Shown piece after piece: positions 25,555-35,188 of a DNA stretch of 64,000 bases. The stretch comes from Piscinibacter sp. XHJ-5 (GTDB lineage Bacteria; Pseudomonadota; Gammaproteobacteria; Burkholderiales; Burkholderiaceae_C). Position numbers and translations under genes: made by a program. The DNA lies in NCBI RefSeq assembly GCF_029855045.1, contig NZ_CP123228.1, positions 2,790,001 through 2,854,000 of the forward strand. The letters run 5' to 3'. Under the pieces are notes generated by a model, which saw nothing but the letters and a program-made list of their open reading frames with translations, was not told where the DNA came from and did no database searches. Every line of letters begins with the position of its first letter. Position 1 is the stretch's first letter.

Positions 25555-26514
25555 ATGATGCGCCTAGCCACCTCGCCCATCGTTCGCTGCCTCGTTGCGC
25601 TGCTCGCGTGCCCCGTCATTCACGTCCGCGCCGCGGACATCGAGTGGAACGCCAACTGGAAGGCCGGTGAGCGAGCCGTGTACGAGGTCGAACGATGCAG
25701 GAGATCGAGCGATCCCGCCAAGCCGACGAACAACTGCGCCAAGGGCAGGCTCGAGATCGCCGTGCTGCGCGCCGACGACAAGGGTTCGCTACAGCAATGG
25801 AAAAGTGACACTGCGTTCCGACAGCTGGCGGAGGGCCGGATGACGCCGGAGGCCATCGCTGCCATGGAGAAGGCGCAGAACCTCGCGGCGGAAATCGAGT
25901 TCGATGCATCCGCCCAGCCCGTGCGTTTGGTCAACGCGAAGGATGTGCGGGCGATGCTCGATTCAGCCATGCATGCGCTCACCGAGCCCTCACCCGGTCG
26001 GAAGGAACTGGATCCGAAGGTCGTCGAGCAGGTTCGTGCAGCCATGTCACAGCTGACGGCCCATGACGAACGTCTTCTTGCGCTCGCGGCCAAGGACGCC
26101 ACCGTTCTGTATTCACCTCTCGGCGGTAGCTTCACGCCGGGCAAGACGGTGCAACTGGAGTCCTCCATCCCCTCGCCGTTCGGCACCGCACCCTTGCAGT
26201 CCACATTGAGCCTGACGACAAGGGTCACGGACGCGAGTCGAAAGACCATGGAGTTGCAACTCGACGAGGAGATCGACCGTCGGGCACTCCTCGAGGCGAT
26301 GGACAGCTTGGTGACGCCGCTGATCGCGAGCGCCGGTGGCGCCGAGAAGGCCAAGGAGGTTCGCGCCGCGATGTCAACGATGACCTTGCGACGCACCACG
26401 ACGTATCAGGTGAACCTGGGCAGCAGTTGGGCGACGAGCGTGCGGACGAGGCAGACGCTGGACATCAGCGGTCGTCAGCGCGTGGACACGGCCGAGTTCA
26501 GGAGAATTCGCTAG
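25555..26514 (+). CDS. Secreted protein of unknown function
   Basis: 319 residues with a clear signal peptide (MMRLATSPIVRCLVALLACP then VRAAD). The mature part begins EWNANWKAGERAVYEVERC and ends in a beta-rich region with LRRTTTYQVNLGSSW. No catalytic motif is visible, and I do not recognise the family. It uses more AT-ending codons than its neighbours, so it may have a different history. It converges on the ABC transporter operon 61 bases away. Confidence 0.65.
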   Translation: MMRLATSPIVRCLVALLACPVIHVRAADIEWNANWKAGERAVYEVERCRRSSDPAKPTNNCAKGRLEIAVLRADDKGSLQQWKSDTAFRQLAEGRMTPEAIAAMEKAQNLAAEIEFDASAQPVRLVNAKDVRAMLDSAMHALTEPSPGRKELDPKVVEQVRAAMSQLTAHDERLLALAAKDATVLYSPLGGSFTPGKTVQLESSIPSPFGTAPLQSTLSLTTRVTDASRKTMELQLDEEIDRRALLEAMDSLVTPLIASAGGAEKAKEVRAAMSTMTLRRTTTYQVNLGSSWATSVRTRQTLDISGRQRVDTAEFRRIR

Positions 26515-26575
26515 GCCTCCGCGTCATGGGCCCCGAGTGGCTCGAGGTCGGGACCCACCGCAGCGCCGTTCCCGA

Positions 26576-27424
26576 TCAAGGCAGCGGCGTGAACTTCAGC
26601 TCGCTCAGCGGCACGACCTTGTCTTCGCGCACCATCTTGAACTCGGTGTTCGGGCCGAGCCACTTGGCCCAGATCTGGTTGATCTCGCCGGCCTTGTCCA
26701 ACTCGAGCAGGGTGGCGTTGATCTTCGCCAGCAGCGCCGGCTCATCCTTCTTCATGCCGATGCCGATGGGCTGCAGCGCCATCGGCTCGGGAATCATCTT
26801 CAGCTCCACGCCGCCGGTCTTCGACTGGTTGACGAGCTTGGTGATCGTCATCGTGTTCGCGACCATGCCGAGCGCCTTGTTCTGCTGCACGGCCATGTAC
26901 GCCGAGCCGGTGTCCTGGAAAGTGACCGGCTCCGAGCCGTTCATCTTGATGGACAGCTCGGAGGTCGAGCCCTTGGTGGAGGCCAGGCGCTTGCCCTTGT
27001 AGTCGGCCTTGCTCTTGCCGGGATCGCTCGCCTTGACGGCGAGCATCTCCTTGGCGAGGTAGTAGGGGTCGCTGAACTGGATCTGCTCCGCCCGGCCCAG
27101 CGTGTAGGCGAGGTTGGCGACCGTGATGTCGACGCGCCCCATCTTGACTTCGGGAACGCGGGCCTCGACCGACAGTGGCGTGATCTTGGCGGTGAGCCCC
27201 AGGCGCTTGGCCAGTGCGTTGCACAGGTCGACGTCGAAGCCGACCATCTCCCGCGTCTTCGGGTCCGGTGCCGCGAACGGCGGGACGTCGGCGAAGGTGC
27301 CGCAGCGCAGCTCCTTGCGCTGCTGGATGTCCTGCCACTGATCGGCGAGTGCGGCCAACGGCAAGGTGCTCAGGGCGAGGGCGGTGATGGCCGCTGGCTT
27401 TGCGGCGCGGATTCGGAAGGACAT
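26576..27424 (-). CDS. Polar amino-acid ABC transporter substrate-binding protein
   Basis: Periplasmic binding protein of the family-3 type, 282 residues with a signal peptide ending near ALAD. RKELRCGTFADVPPFAA and VGFDVDLCNALAKRLG are the typical N-lobe strands. It is the last gene of a leftward operon with two permeases and an ATPase. Since the operon is linked to 5-oxoprolinase genes and shares their Nac-type promoter element, glutamate, aspartate or 5-oxoproline is a plausible ligand, by inference only. Confidence 0.87.
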   Translation of the reverse strand: MSFRIRAAKPAAITALALSTLPLAALADQWQDIQQRKELRCGTFADVPPFAAPDPKTREMVGFDVDLCNALAKRLGLTAKITPLSVEARVPEVKMGRVDITVANLAYTLGRAEQIQFSDPYYLAKEMLAVKASDPGKSKADYKGKRLASTKGSTSELSIKMNGSEPVTFQDTGSAYMAVQQNKALGMVANTMTITKLVNQSKTGGVELKMIPEPMALQPIGIGMKKDEPALLAKINATLLELDKAGEINQIWAKWLGPNTEFKMVREDKVVPLSELKFTPLP

Positions 27425-27447
27425 GGCGGACTCCAGGGTGAGGACGC

Positions 27448-28182
27448 TCAGTGCGAGCGCAGGTCGGACAGGAAGCGTTGCGCGCGCGGGTGCCGCGGGC
27501 TGCGGAAGAAGGTCTCGGGCTCGGCCGATTCGAGGATGCAGCCGGCGTCCATGAACCACACGCGGTCGGCGACCTCGCGGGCGAAGTTCATCTCGTGCGT
27601 CACGCACATCATCGTCATGCCGTCGCCGGCCAGGCTGCGCATCACGGCCAGCACCTCCCCGACCATCTCGGGATCGAGGGCACTGGTCGGTTCGTCGAAC
27701 AGCATCGCGGGCGGCTCCATCGCCAGCGCGCGGGCGATCGCCACGCGTTGCTGCTGGCCGCCGGAGAGCTGGGCCGGGTACGACATGGCCTTGGACGCCA
27801 GGCCCACGCGTTCGAGCAGCTGCATCGCCTTCTCGCGGGCTTCGCCACGCTTGATGCCGCTCACGTGCACGGGCGACAGCATCACGTTGTCGAGGGCCGA
27901 CAGGTGCGGGAACAGGTTGAAGCTCTGGAACACGAACCCGATGCGGCTGCGCAGCTTGTTGAGCTGGGCGCTGCTCATCGGGGCGTGGATGTCGTGGCCG
28001 TCGACCACGACGCGGCCGGACTTGATCTCCTCCAGCCGGTTCACGGTGCGGATCAGCGTCGACTTGCCCGAGCCGGAAGGTCCGCAGACGACCACCACTT
28101 CGCCCTTCTTGACCTCGGCGTTGATGTCGGTGAGCGCGCGGTAGTGGCCGTACCACTTGTTGACGTCGGAGAACGTGATCAT
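27448..28182 (-). CDS. Polar amino-acid ABC transporter ATP-binding protein
   Basis: 244 residues. Walker [11 protein letters not shown]-loop [11 protein letters not shown], signature [15 protein letters not shown] and Walker [16 protein letters not shown] are intact, as in GltL/GlnQ. It lies between the permease and binding-protein genes with 12- and 23-base gaps. Confidence 0.92.
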   Translation of the reverse strand: MITFSDVNKWYGHYRALTDINAEVKKGEVVVVCGPSGSGKSTLIRTVNRLEEIKSGRVVVDGHDIHAPMSSAQLNKLRSRIGFVFQSFNLFPHLSALDNVMLSPVHVSGIKRGEAREKAMQLLERVGLASKAMSYPAQLSGGQQQRVAIARALAMEPPAMLFDEPTSALDPEMVGEVLAVMRSLAGDGMTMMCVTHEMNFAREVADRVWFMDAGCILESAEPETFFRSPRHPRAQRFLSDLRSH

Positions 28183-28194
28183 CGGGAAGATCCT

Positions 28195-28953
28195 TCAGGG
28201 CTCGGCGGCGATCGGCTGCGAGACGACGGCGGGCGGCGCCGCCGCGCCGGCGCCGCGCAGGCCGGCCCGCTTGGCCTCGATGTGCCGCTCCAGCGCGGTG
28301 GCCGCGCGGGTCAGGCTCCAGCACACGACGTAATAGATGGTCGCCAGGATGAAGAAGACGTGGAACGGCTTGGTCAGCAGCTGGTTGTTGATCTGGTTGG
28401 CCGCGAAGGTCAGCTCCGGCACGTTGATCACGTAGCCGAGCGTCGTCTCCTTGATCGTCGACACGAACTGGCTCAGCATGCTCGGCAGCATGTTGAACAG
28501 GGCCTGCGGCAGGATCACGAGTCGCATCGCGCCGAGATGGCTGTGCCCGAGGGCGCGCGCGGCTTCCATCTGGCCCTTGGGCAGCGCCTGGATGCCGGCG
28601 CGCACCACCTCGGCGAGGTAGGCGCCTTCATAGAGCACCAGCGTGCACAGCATGGTCACGAAGCCGGACACGTTGTGCCCGATCAGCAGCGGCACCAGGA
28701 AGTAGACCCACAGGATCACCATCAGCAGCGGCACGCCTCGTGCCACGTACACCAGCGCCGTGGCCGGCCAGTTCAGCACGCGCCAGGGCGACAGGCGGGC
28801 GAGCGCCAGCAGCACGCTGAGCGGAAAGGCCAGCGCGATGCCCAGCACCGACAGGATCAGCGTGCAGGCGATGCCGCCCAGGGGCCCGTTCGGGTACTGG
28901 CCGATCAGCAGCAGCAGCCAGTTGTCGCGCAGGATCTCGATGATCGTGTTCAT
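28195..28953 (-). CDS. Polar amino-acid ABC transporter permease (GltK-like)
   Basis: 252-residue HisM/GltK-type permease with about five hydrophobic helices and the coupling loop RAGIQALPKGQMEAARALGH. It pairs with the next gene upstream; together they form the heterodimeric pore. Four bases separate the two permease genes. Confidence 0.9.
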   Translation of the reverse strand: MNTIIEILRDNWLLLLIGQYPNGPLGGIACTLILSVLGIALAFPLSVLLALARLSPWRVLNWPATALVYVARGVPLLMVILWVYFLVPLLIGHNVSGFVTMLCTLVLYEGAYLAEVVRAGIQALPKGQMEAARALGHSHLGAMRLVILPQALFNMLPSMLSQFVSTIKETTLGYVINVPELTFAANQINNQLLTKPFHVFFILATIYYVVCWSLTRAATALERHIEAKRAGLRGAGAAAPPAVVSQPIAAEP

Positions 28954-28957
28954 CGCC

Positions 28958-29659
28958 TCACCTGGCGCCGACGATGCGGCTGCGGCGGTCCAGCCAGGCG
29001 CCGCCGGCCATGATGAGCAGCGAGAAGGCCAGGTACATCACGCTCGCCAGCAGGTAGGTCTCGAAGGCGCGGAAGCTCTGGTTCTCGATCTCCTTGACCG
29101 CGTGCGTGAGCTCGGCCACGCCGATGGCCATCGCCAGGCTGCTGTTCTTGAACAGCGAGACGCTGTGGTTCACCAGCGCCGGCAGCGCGTGGCGCACCGC
29201 CTGCGGCATCAGCACGTGACGCATCGAACCGATGAAGCTGTGGCCGAGCGCTCGCGCCGCTTCGGCCTGGCCGAGCGGGATGGAGCGCAGCCCGGAACGC
29301 AGGTCCTCGCTGAAGTAGGCCGCCTGGCAGAGCCCGAGGCCGATCACCGCGAACAGCGCCTCGCCGTTGTGCTCGCCCAGCCAGCCCTGCACGCTGGCGG
29401 GCAGCAGGCTGGAAATGCCGAAGTACCACAGCATCAGCTGCACCAGCGTGGGCACGTTGCGGTGGTAGGACACGTAGCCTTCGACCGCGCGCCGGGCGAT
29501 GCGGCTCGGCGTGAGGCGCACGACGAGCAGCACGACCGCGAGGCCCATGGCCAGCAGCCAGGAGCCCAGCGCGATGACCAGCGTCATCTGCGCACCGTGC
29601 ACCAGCATCCTGCCGAACTCGGGGTTCAGCAGGATGGCCATGAGGTCGAAGCCTTTCAT
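28958..29659 (-). CDS. Polar amino-acid ABC transporter permease (GltJ-like)
   Basis: 233 residues, permease with coupling loop RSGLRSIPLGQAEAARALGH and hydrophobic helices from residue 20 onward. It is the first transporter gene after the SDR gene, 25 bases downstream of it, so it belongs to the same transcript. Confidence 0.9.
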   Translation of the reverse strand: MKGFDLMAILLNPEFGRMLVHGAQMTLVIALGSWLLAMGLAVVLLVVRLTPSRIARRAVEGYVSYHRNVPTLVQLMLWYFGISSLLPASVQGWLGEHNGEALFAVIGLGLCQAAYFSEDLRSGLRSIPLGQAEAARALGHSFIGSMRHVLMPQAVRHALPALVNHSVSLFKNSSLAMAIGVAELTHAVKEIENQSFRAFETYLLASVMYLAFSLLIMAGGAWLDRRSRIVGAR

Positions 29660-29684
29660 CGTCGCGCTCCCGCGTGTCCCGCCT

Positions 29685-30437
29685 TCAGGCCGGCGGCTGT
29701 TCGGGGCGGGCCGTCGACAGGCCGCCCGGCACCTGCAGCGTCGGCGTGATTTCCATGTGGCCGATGTTCACGGCCACCGGCGCGGCGATCGCGAAGGCGA
29801 TCGCGTTGGCGATGTCGGCCGCCTGCGGCAGCTCGAAGCCCTTGACGAAGCGCTCGTAGGTTTCGGCGGAGTCCCCGTGCACATGCGCGAAGATCTCGGT
29901 GGCCACGCGCCCCGGGCAGATCTCGGTGACGCGCACGCGCTTGCCGAAAGCATCGATGCGCAGCTGGCGCGACAGCATGCTGATCGCCGCCTTCGTCGCG
30001 TGGTAGGTGGAGTTGCCGCCGAAGTTGTAGGCCCCGGCGATCGAGCTGATGTTGACGACGTGGCCGCGATCGCGCGCCACCATGCCCGGTACGACCAGGC
30101 GGCACAGGTGCAGCACGGCGCGCAGGTTCACGTCGACGAGCAGGTCGACGTCCTCTTCGCTCGCCTTGAGGAGGGAGTTCGGCCGGTCGACACCGGCGTT
30201 GTTCACGAGCACGTCGAACTCCACTTCCCCGGCGAGCCGCGCGATGCCGCCGACATCGGTCACGTCGAGCACGTGCGCGATGCAGCCCGTGCGCGCCGCC
30301 AGCACCTCCAGGTTCGGCGCGCTGCGCGCGATGGCATGCACCTGCAGGCCTTCGCGCGACAGGCGCTCCACGACCGCGGCGCCGATGCCGGACGAGGCGC
30401 CGGTGACCAGGGCTGTCTTGTAGTCGGAGAACGGCAT
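29685..30437 (-). CDS. Short-chain dehydrogenase/reductase
   Basis: 250-residue classical SDR. Cofactor motif TGASSGIG near residue 12, NNAG near 87, catalytic Ser in NISSIAG and YHATK. It most resembles YdfG-type serine/3-hydroxy acid dehydrogenases (LSRQLRIDAFGKRVRVTEICPG), so an amino-acid or hydroxyacid substrate is possible. It leads the transcript that contains the ABC transporter and lies 78 bases after a Nac-type site. Confidence 0.87.
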   Translation of the reverse strand: MPFSDYKTALVTGASSGIGAAVVERLSREGLQVHAIARSAPNLEVLAARTGCIAHVLDVTDVGGIARLAGEVEFDVLVNNAGVDRPNSLLKASEEDVDLLVDVNLRAVLHLCRLVVPGMVARDRGHVVNISSIAGAYNFGGNSTYHATKAAISMLSRQLRIDAFGKRVRVTEICPGRVATEIFAHVHGDSAETYERFVKGFELPQAADIANAIAFAIAAPVAVNIGHMEITPTLQVPGGLSTARPEQPPA

Positions 30438-30489
30438 GGGGTGAGTTCCTTGTGGCGTGAAACCAATCTATCGAGTGCCGGGCGAATAG

Positions 30490-30530
30490 GCCAAGACGGA
30501 ATGGATGTGGAGCGATAAGGGGACCTTATG
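30490..30530 (-). promoter_or_regulatory. Nac-type operator element before the SDR-transporter operon
   Basis: A 41-bp block matching 32 of 41 bases of the block at 35189-35229. It contains ATAAGGGGACCTTAT (30515-30529), which fits the ATA-N9-TAT consensus of the nitrogen regulator Nac and is also a near-perfect dyad. It overlaps the pxpA stop codon and precedes the SDR start by 78 bases. Confidence 0.7.
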
Positions 30531-31296
30531 CGTGGACCTGGCGCGAGATCGGCACGATGCGGTGGCCCGCGGCTTCGACCTCGTTGCGGATCGTTCGCGC
30601 CAGCGCCACGGCGCCCGGCGTGTCGCCGTGCAGCAGGATCGACCGCGCGTTCATCGCCAGCGACTTGCCGGAATAGGTGGTCACCGTCCCGTCGCGCAGC
30701 AGGCGGCGCACGCGCTCCAGCACGGCCGCCTCGTCCTTGATGACCGAATCCGGGAGCTTGCGTGGAACGAGCAGGCCTTGGTCGTCGTAGGCACGGTCGG
30801 CGAGGAAGGTCGTGGCCACGCGCAGCCCGCAGCGCGCGGCGGCGCCCTCGATGGCGCGGCTGGTCGACGAGCTGACGATCAGCGTGGAGTCGAAGTCGGC
30901 CACGGCGCGCACCAGCGGCTCGGCCAGCGACGCATCGGCGGCGGCCATGTTGCCCAGGGCGCCATGAAAGCTCATGTGCGTCATGCGGTGCCCGGCAGCC
31001 CGGGCGATGCCGGCCAGCGCGCCGAGCTGGTAGACGACGAAGCTGGCGAGCTCGGCGGTGTCCATCTGCATCGGCCGCCGGCCGAAGCCCTGGCGGTCCG
31101 GGAAGCCGACATGCGCCCCGACGTCGATGCCGCGTGCCCTCGCCGTGCGGACGGTGCGTTCCATGATCACCGGATCGCCGGCATGGAAGCCGCACGCCAC
31201 GTTGGCCGAGGACACCAGCTCCAGCAGGGCCTCGTCCTCGCCCATGCGCCACGGGCCGTAGCCCTCTCCGAGATCCGCGTTCAGGTCGATGTCCAT
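30526..31296 (-). CDS. pxpA: 5-oxoprolinase subunit PxpA (LamB/YcsF family)
   Basis: 256 residues beginning MDIDLNADLGEGYGPWRMGEDE, the family hallmark. ANVACGFHAGDP and VGAHVGFPDRQGFGRR are the other conserved loops, with the metal-binding His and Asp residues. PxpA opens the ring of 5-oxoproline activated by PxpBC. It is the last gene of the pxp operon, three bases after the carrier-like gene. Confidence 0.92.
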   Translation of the reverse strand: MDIDLNADLGEGYGPWRMGEDEALLELVSSANVACGFHAGDPVIMERTVRTARARGIDVGAHVGFPDRQGFGRRPMQMDTAELASFVVYQLGALAGIARAAGHRMTHMSFHGALGNMAAADASLAEPLVRAVADFDSTLIVSSSTSRAIEGAAARCGLRVATTFLADRAYDDQGLLVPRKLPDSVIKDEAAVLERVRRLLRDGTVTTYSGKSLAMNARSILLHGDTPGAVALARTIRNEVEAAGHRIVPISRQVHA

Positions 31297-31299
31297 GCC

Positions 31300-31719
31300 T
31301 CAGTCCACCATCTCGATCAGGGGATCGCCGTAGCCGACGGCATCGCCGTCCCGCGCGCGCAGGCTTGCGACGACGCCGTTGCGCGGCGCGGCGACGTGCA
31401 CCAGCACCGGCCCGACCTGCAGCAGCGCGAGCACCTGTGCGCAGGAGACGCTGGCGCCGACCGGCGCCAGCGGCGCATCGCGAAGGGGGTGCCTGAGCCG
31501 CACGATGCCGACGCCGGAAGCGGGGACGACCGTTGCGCCGGGGCTCGTCTGCGGCGTCCGTTGCGCCGGCAGGTCGACACCTGCGCCTTGCAGCGCGGCT
31601 TCGCCGCTGGTGCCGCGAACCAGGCGCAGCCGCGTCAGCGGCCCGCTCAGCTCGAGCACCGCGATGTCGGTGTCGGCCAGCCACGCGGCAAGCTGTCGGA
31701 AGCGTTCGAGCGCATCCAC
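31300..31719 (-). CDS. Biotin-carrier-like protein without the biotin lysine
   Basis: 139 residues if the GTG at 31719 is used; GGGAG lies five bases before it. The architecture mirrors AccB (N-terminal helix, LRLVR, linker, then a lipoyl-type domain with VHVAAPRNGVVASLRARDGDAV and YGDPLIEM). Where AccB has EAMKV, this protein reads LLQVG, so no lysine can be biotinylated. An ATG at 31782 is in frame but would overlap pxpC by 60 bases. Either a degraded paralogue or an adaptor for the carboxylase or oxoprolinase subunits. Confidence 0.75.
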   Translation of the reverse strand: MDALERFRQLAAWLADTDIAVLELSGPLTRLRLVRGTSGEAALQGAGVDLPAQRTPQTSPGATVVPASGVGIVRLRHPLRDAPLAPVGASVSCAQVLALLQVGPVLVHVAAPRNGVVASLRARDGDAVGYGDPLIEMVD

Positions 31720-31721
31720 CG

Positions 31722-32711
31722 TCAGCTCCCGAATCGCACGCGCTGGTGAAGGTCGAGCACGCGGCGGGTCTCGTCGAGCCACTCGCGCAACTCATCGAGC
31801 GCCGCCACGGCGTCGTCCCAGGTGGTCCGGATGAAGCGCACGTGGCTGCCGATGGCGGCCTGGCCCAGTCGCCACAGGTCGGCCTCGATGACGGTCCCGA
31901 GCTTGGGATAGCCGCCTGAAGGCTGTGCATCGCGCATCTGCACGATCGGCTGGCCACCGGGCGGCACCTGGATGACGCCCGGGACGATGCCGTGCGAGCG
32001 CATCTCCACCGCGGCGACGGGCTCGAGCGCCTCGCCCGCCAGCCTGTAGCCGTAACGGTCGCTCTGCGGCGTGACCTTCCATGCAGTGCCCCAGAACGCC
32101 TCGCGCGAAGCAGCGGTGTAGTCCTCGTACTCGGCTGCGGGGAGGACGCGCATGGCCGGGCAGCCATCGACCTGCAGCGGCAGCACGAGCGCGGGAGGCA
32201 CGAGCCCGATGCCGGTCGCGCGCGTCGCACGTCCCGGTGCGGCCGCCCGCAGCCTGTCCCCCTTGCGCAGCGCGCGTCCTTCAAGGCCGCCGAACGCGCC
32301 TCGCAGCTGCGTGCTGCGCGAGTCGAGCACGCAAGGCACGTCGACGCCCCCGGCCAGGCACAGATAGGCACGCGCCGCACGCCATGCGGTGCCCTGCGGC
32401 ACGCCGAGGACGAGCACCTGTCCTGCACGGGCCTCGTAGGTCGACCACGGCATCAGCGGACGTGCATCGAGCGTCGCCGCGCAGTCGGCGCCCGTCACCG
32501 CGAAGGCGCAGTCCTCGACGAAGCGCACGCGAAACGGAAACACCGGGATCTCGACCGCGGCAGCGGACGCCTCGTTGCCCAGCAGCAGGTTGCCCGCGGC
32601 GAGCGCCACGGCATCCATCGCGCCCGAAGTGCCGACTCCCCAGCGCAGGCTGCCCGTGCGGCCAAGGTCCTGCACCGTGGCGAGCGCGCTGGACGACACG
32701 ATCTCGATCAT
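31722..32711 (-). CDS. pxpC: 5-oxoprolinase subunit PxpC / biotin-dependent carboxyltransferase family
   Basis: 329 residues of the KipA/urea amidolyase-like family. VQDLGRTGSLRWGVGTSGAMD near the start and GYPKLGTVIEADLWRLGQ near the end are conserved. With PxpB it phosphorylates or otherwise activates 5-oxoproline in the ATP-dependent reaction. The family name refers to homology with the carboxyltransferase part of biotin enzymes, which is notable beside the biotin genes here. Overlaps pxpB by four bases. Confidence 0.9.
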   Translation of the reverse strand: MIEIVSSSALATVQDLGRTGSLRWGVGTSGAMDAVALAAGNLLLGNEASAAAVEIPVFPFRVRFVEDCAFAVTGADCAATLDARPLMPWSTYEARAGQVLVLGVPQGTAWRAARAYLCLAGGVDVPCVLDSRSTQLRGAFGGLEGRALRKGDRLRAAAPGRATRATGIGLVPPALVLPLQVDGCPAMRVLPAAEYEDYTAASREAFWGTAWKVTPQSDRYGYRLAGEALEPVAAVEMRSHGIVPGVIQVPPGGQPIVQMRDAQPSGGYPKLGTVIEADLWRLGQAAIGSHVRFIRTTWDDAVAALDELREWLDETRRVLDLHQRVRFGS

Positions 32712-33367
32712 CGGATCACCTTCTCGACGCGAAAGCGGATGCTGTCTCCCGGCTGCAGCAAGGCCGGCGGATCGCGCATCGGATCGAAGAAGCACATGTC
32801 GGTACTGCCGATCGTGTTCCAGCCGCTGGGTCCGGCCGACGCCGACACGCCGGTCTGGGCGCCGCCGATCGAGACGGCCCCGCCGGGAATGCTCACCACC
32901 GGCACCTTGCGCCGTGGCGTCGCGATGCGCGGGTCCATGCCGCCGAGATAGCAGTAGCCGGGATGGCTGCCGAGCGCGTACACCGGGTACAGCGGGGCGC
33001 TGTGCAGCTCGACGATCTCGTCGATGGTCAGGCCCGTGTGCGCGACCACGTCGGCCATGTGCGGACCGCCGCCGCCGCCGTACGTGACCGGCAGCTCGAT
33101 CACGCGTCCTTCGAGCGACAGCGGCTGGACGAGCTCCCATGCGGTGCGCAGCCGGTCCTCGAGCGCCCGCAGCTGGCGGGGAGGTTGCACGAAGGTGATC
33201 ATCAGGTTGTTCATGCCCGGCACCGCCTCGCGCACTTCGGGCCATGCCTGCGCTTCGCGGGCGAGCGCCCAGATGCGCTGCTGCGCGGCGAGCGTCATCG
33301 GCCCGCCGGACTCGAACAGCGCGGCCGTCGTGCCCAGGACGCTGAAAGTGGCTGCCTGCGTGCTCAT
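32708..33367 (-). CDS. pxpB: 5-oxoprolinase subunit PxpB (KipI family)
   Basis: 219 residues. [40 protein letters not shown] and [11 protein letters not shown] are diagnostic KipI/PxpB blocks. It overlaps accC by four bases (ATGA) and pxpC by four bases, so the order accC-pxpB-pxpC is translationally coupled. Confidence 0.92.
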   Translation of the reverse strand: MSTQAATFSVLGTTAALFESGGPMTLAAQQRIWALAREAQAWPEVREAVPGMNNLMITFVQPPRQLRALEDRLRTAWELVQPLSLEGRVIELPVTYGGGGGPHMADVVAHTGLTIDEIVELHSAPLYPVYALGSHPGYCYLGGMDPRIATPRRKVPVVSIPGGAVSIGGAQTGVSASAGPSGWNTIGSTDMCFFDPMRDPPALLQPGDSIRFRVEKVIR

Positions 33368-34722
33368 GCCGAGGCTCTGTGCGCCAGCCAGCGCTCGAGG
33401 TGATGGATGTCGACACCGCCGGCCGAGAAGGCGTCATCGCGAACGATGTCCCGGTGCAGCGGCAGGTTGGTCGAGATGCCGCCGACCTTCATTTCCGAGA
33501 GCGCCTGGCGCAGACGGATCAGCGCGTCCTCGCGGCTCGTGCCGTGCACGATCAGCTTCGCGACCATCGAGTCGTAGTACGGCGGCACGCGGTAGCCGAC
33601 GCCGGCATGGCTGTCGACCCTGACGCCCCATCCGCCCGGCAGGCTCCATTCGGTGATGCGGCCGGGCGAGGGGGCAAACGTGCGCGGGTCCTCGGCGTTG
33701 ATGCGGCACTCGAGCGCATGGCCGCGGCAGGCCACGTCGGCCTGTGCGATCGACAGCACCTCGCCGCGCGCGACGCGGATCTGCTGCTGCACGATGTCGA
33801 TGCCCGAGGTCATCTCGGTCACCGGATGCTCGACCTGCAGCCGCGTGTTCATCTCGATGAAGTAGAACGCGTCGTTCTCGTACAGGAATTCGAAAGTGCC
33901 GACGCCGCAATAGCCGATCTGCCGGCACGCGGCGGCGCACCGCTCGCCCACTTGCGCGATCAGCGCGGCAGCGATGTGCGGCGCCGGCGCCTCCTCGAGC
34001 ACCTTCTGGTGCCTGCGCTGCAGCGAGCAGTCGCGGCTGCCCAGCCAGACGGCGTTGCCATGGCTGTCGGCGAGCACCTGGATCTCGACGTGGCGCGGGT
34101 GGAGGAGGAACTTCTCGATGTAGACCTCCGGATTGGCAAAGGCGCGCCGCGCCTCCTCGCGGGTGAGCGCCAGGGCATCGGGAAGACCGGACTCCTCTCG
34201 CACCACACGCATGCCGCGGCCGCCGCCGCCGCCTGCCGCCTTGACGATGACGGGGTAGCCGATCTCGCGTGCGATCGCCTGCACGGCGGCCGGGTCTTCC
34301 GGCAGCGACCGGTCCGGGCCCGGCACGCACGGCACGCCCGCGGCGCGCATCGCGCGCTTGGCGGACACCTTGTCGCCCATCATGCGGATGCACGCGGAGC
34401 TCGGGCCGATGAAGGTCAACCCGGCGCGCTCGACGCTCTCGACGAACCCGGCGTTCTCGGAGAGGAAGCCGTAGCCCGGATGGATGGCCTGCGCGCCGCT
34501 GACCTCGGCGGCCAGCAGGATGGCGGCCTGGTTCAGGTAGCTCTGGCCCGCCGAGGCGGGTCCGATGCACAGTGCCTGGTCCGCCTGCGCGACGTACGAC
34601 GCATCGCGATCGGCCTCGGAGTGAACCGCCACCGTGCGCAGCCCGAGGCCGCGGCACGCGCGCAGGATGCGAAGGGCGATCTCGCCGCGATTGGCAATGA
34701 GGACGGTGTCGAACATGATCAC
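33364..34722 (-). CDS. accC: Biotin carboxylase (AccC-type) in the pxp operon
   Basis: 452 residues, full biotin carboxylase: [20 protein letters not shown] at the N-terminus, [11 protein letters not shown], the ATP-grasp loop [11 protein letters not shown], and [20 protein letters not shown]. It carboxylates biotin on AccB. A housekeeping copy should exist elsewhere; this one is locked between the carrier gene and pxp[14 protein letters not shown] uses the upstream ATG at 34722; the internal ATG two codons later is equally possible. Confidence 0.92.
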   Translation of the reverse strand: MIMFDTVLIANRGEIALRILRACRGLGLRTVAVHSEADRDASYVAQADQALCIGPASAGQSYLNQAAILLAAEVSGAQAIHPGYGFLSENAGFVESVERAGLTFIGPSSACIRMMGDKVSAKRAMRAAGVPCVPGPDRSLPEDPAAVQAIAREIGYPVIVKAAGGGGGRGMRVVREESGLPDALALTREEARRAFANPEVYIEKFLLHPRHVEIQVLADSHGNAVWLGSRDCSLQRRHQKVLEEAPAPHIAAALIAQVGERCAAACRQIGYCGVGTFEFLYENDAFYFIEMNTRLQVEHPVTEMTSGIDIVQQQIRVARGEVLSIAQADVACRGHALECRINAEDPRTFAPSPGRITEWSLPGGWGVRVDSHAGVGYRVPPYYDSMVAKLIVHGTSREDALIRLRQALSEMKVGGISTNLPLHRDIVRDDAFSAGGVDIHHLERWLAHRASA

Positions 34723-34740
34723 CTCAGCGGGCGCCGGTCA

Positions 34741-35157
34741 TCACGCGTAGCGAAGCAGGGGCTGGCCGGCTTCGACTTCCTGACCCGATGTCACCAGCAC
34801 GGCAGCGACCGTGCCGTCGTGCTCGGCGACCACTTCGTTGAACACCTTCATCGCCTCGATGACGCACAGCGTCTGGCCCGCCTGGACGGCCTGGCCGACG
34901 CTGACGAAGGGCGGATCGCCGGGGGTCTGCTGGAGGTGGACGACGCCGAAGAGCGGGGCGGTCAGTTCCTTCGCGGGGGCCGCCGCGGGCGGCGCGTCGC
35001 GCCGCGACGGCGCCGGGACCTCGGCGCCGCGCACGGCTTGGACAGCCGCACCGCTGCGCACCAGGCGCAGGGTCCAGCCGTCCTGGCTGAACTCCGCCTC
35101 GGTGAGGTCCGACGCCGCCATGGCGTCGATGAAGGCCTTGATCTGCTGCTGGTCCAC
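34741..35157 (-). CDS. accB: Biotin carboxyl carrier protein (AccB-type) in the pxp operon
   Basis: 138 residues from a GTG start at 35157, which restores the classic opening DQQQIKAFIDAMAASDLTE. The biotin site CVIEAMKVFNEV is intact with K104. The Pro/Ala linker lies at 47-65. First gene of the leftward transcript accB-accC-pxpB-pxpC-carrier-pxpA and 57 bases from the Nac-type element. No good ribosome site precedes the GTG; a TTG farther upstream at 35193 is in frame. Confidence 0.88.
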   Translation of the reverse strand: MDQQQIKAFIDAMAASDLTEAEFSQDGWTLRLVRSGAAVQAVRGAEVPAPSRRDAPPAAAPAKELTAPLFGVVHLQQTPGDPPFVSVGQAVQAGQTLCVIEAMKVFNEVVAEHDGTVAAVLVTSGQEVEAGQPLLRYA

Positions 35158-35188
35158 ACCGCAAAGGTATCGGCGCGCACGCCGAAGC

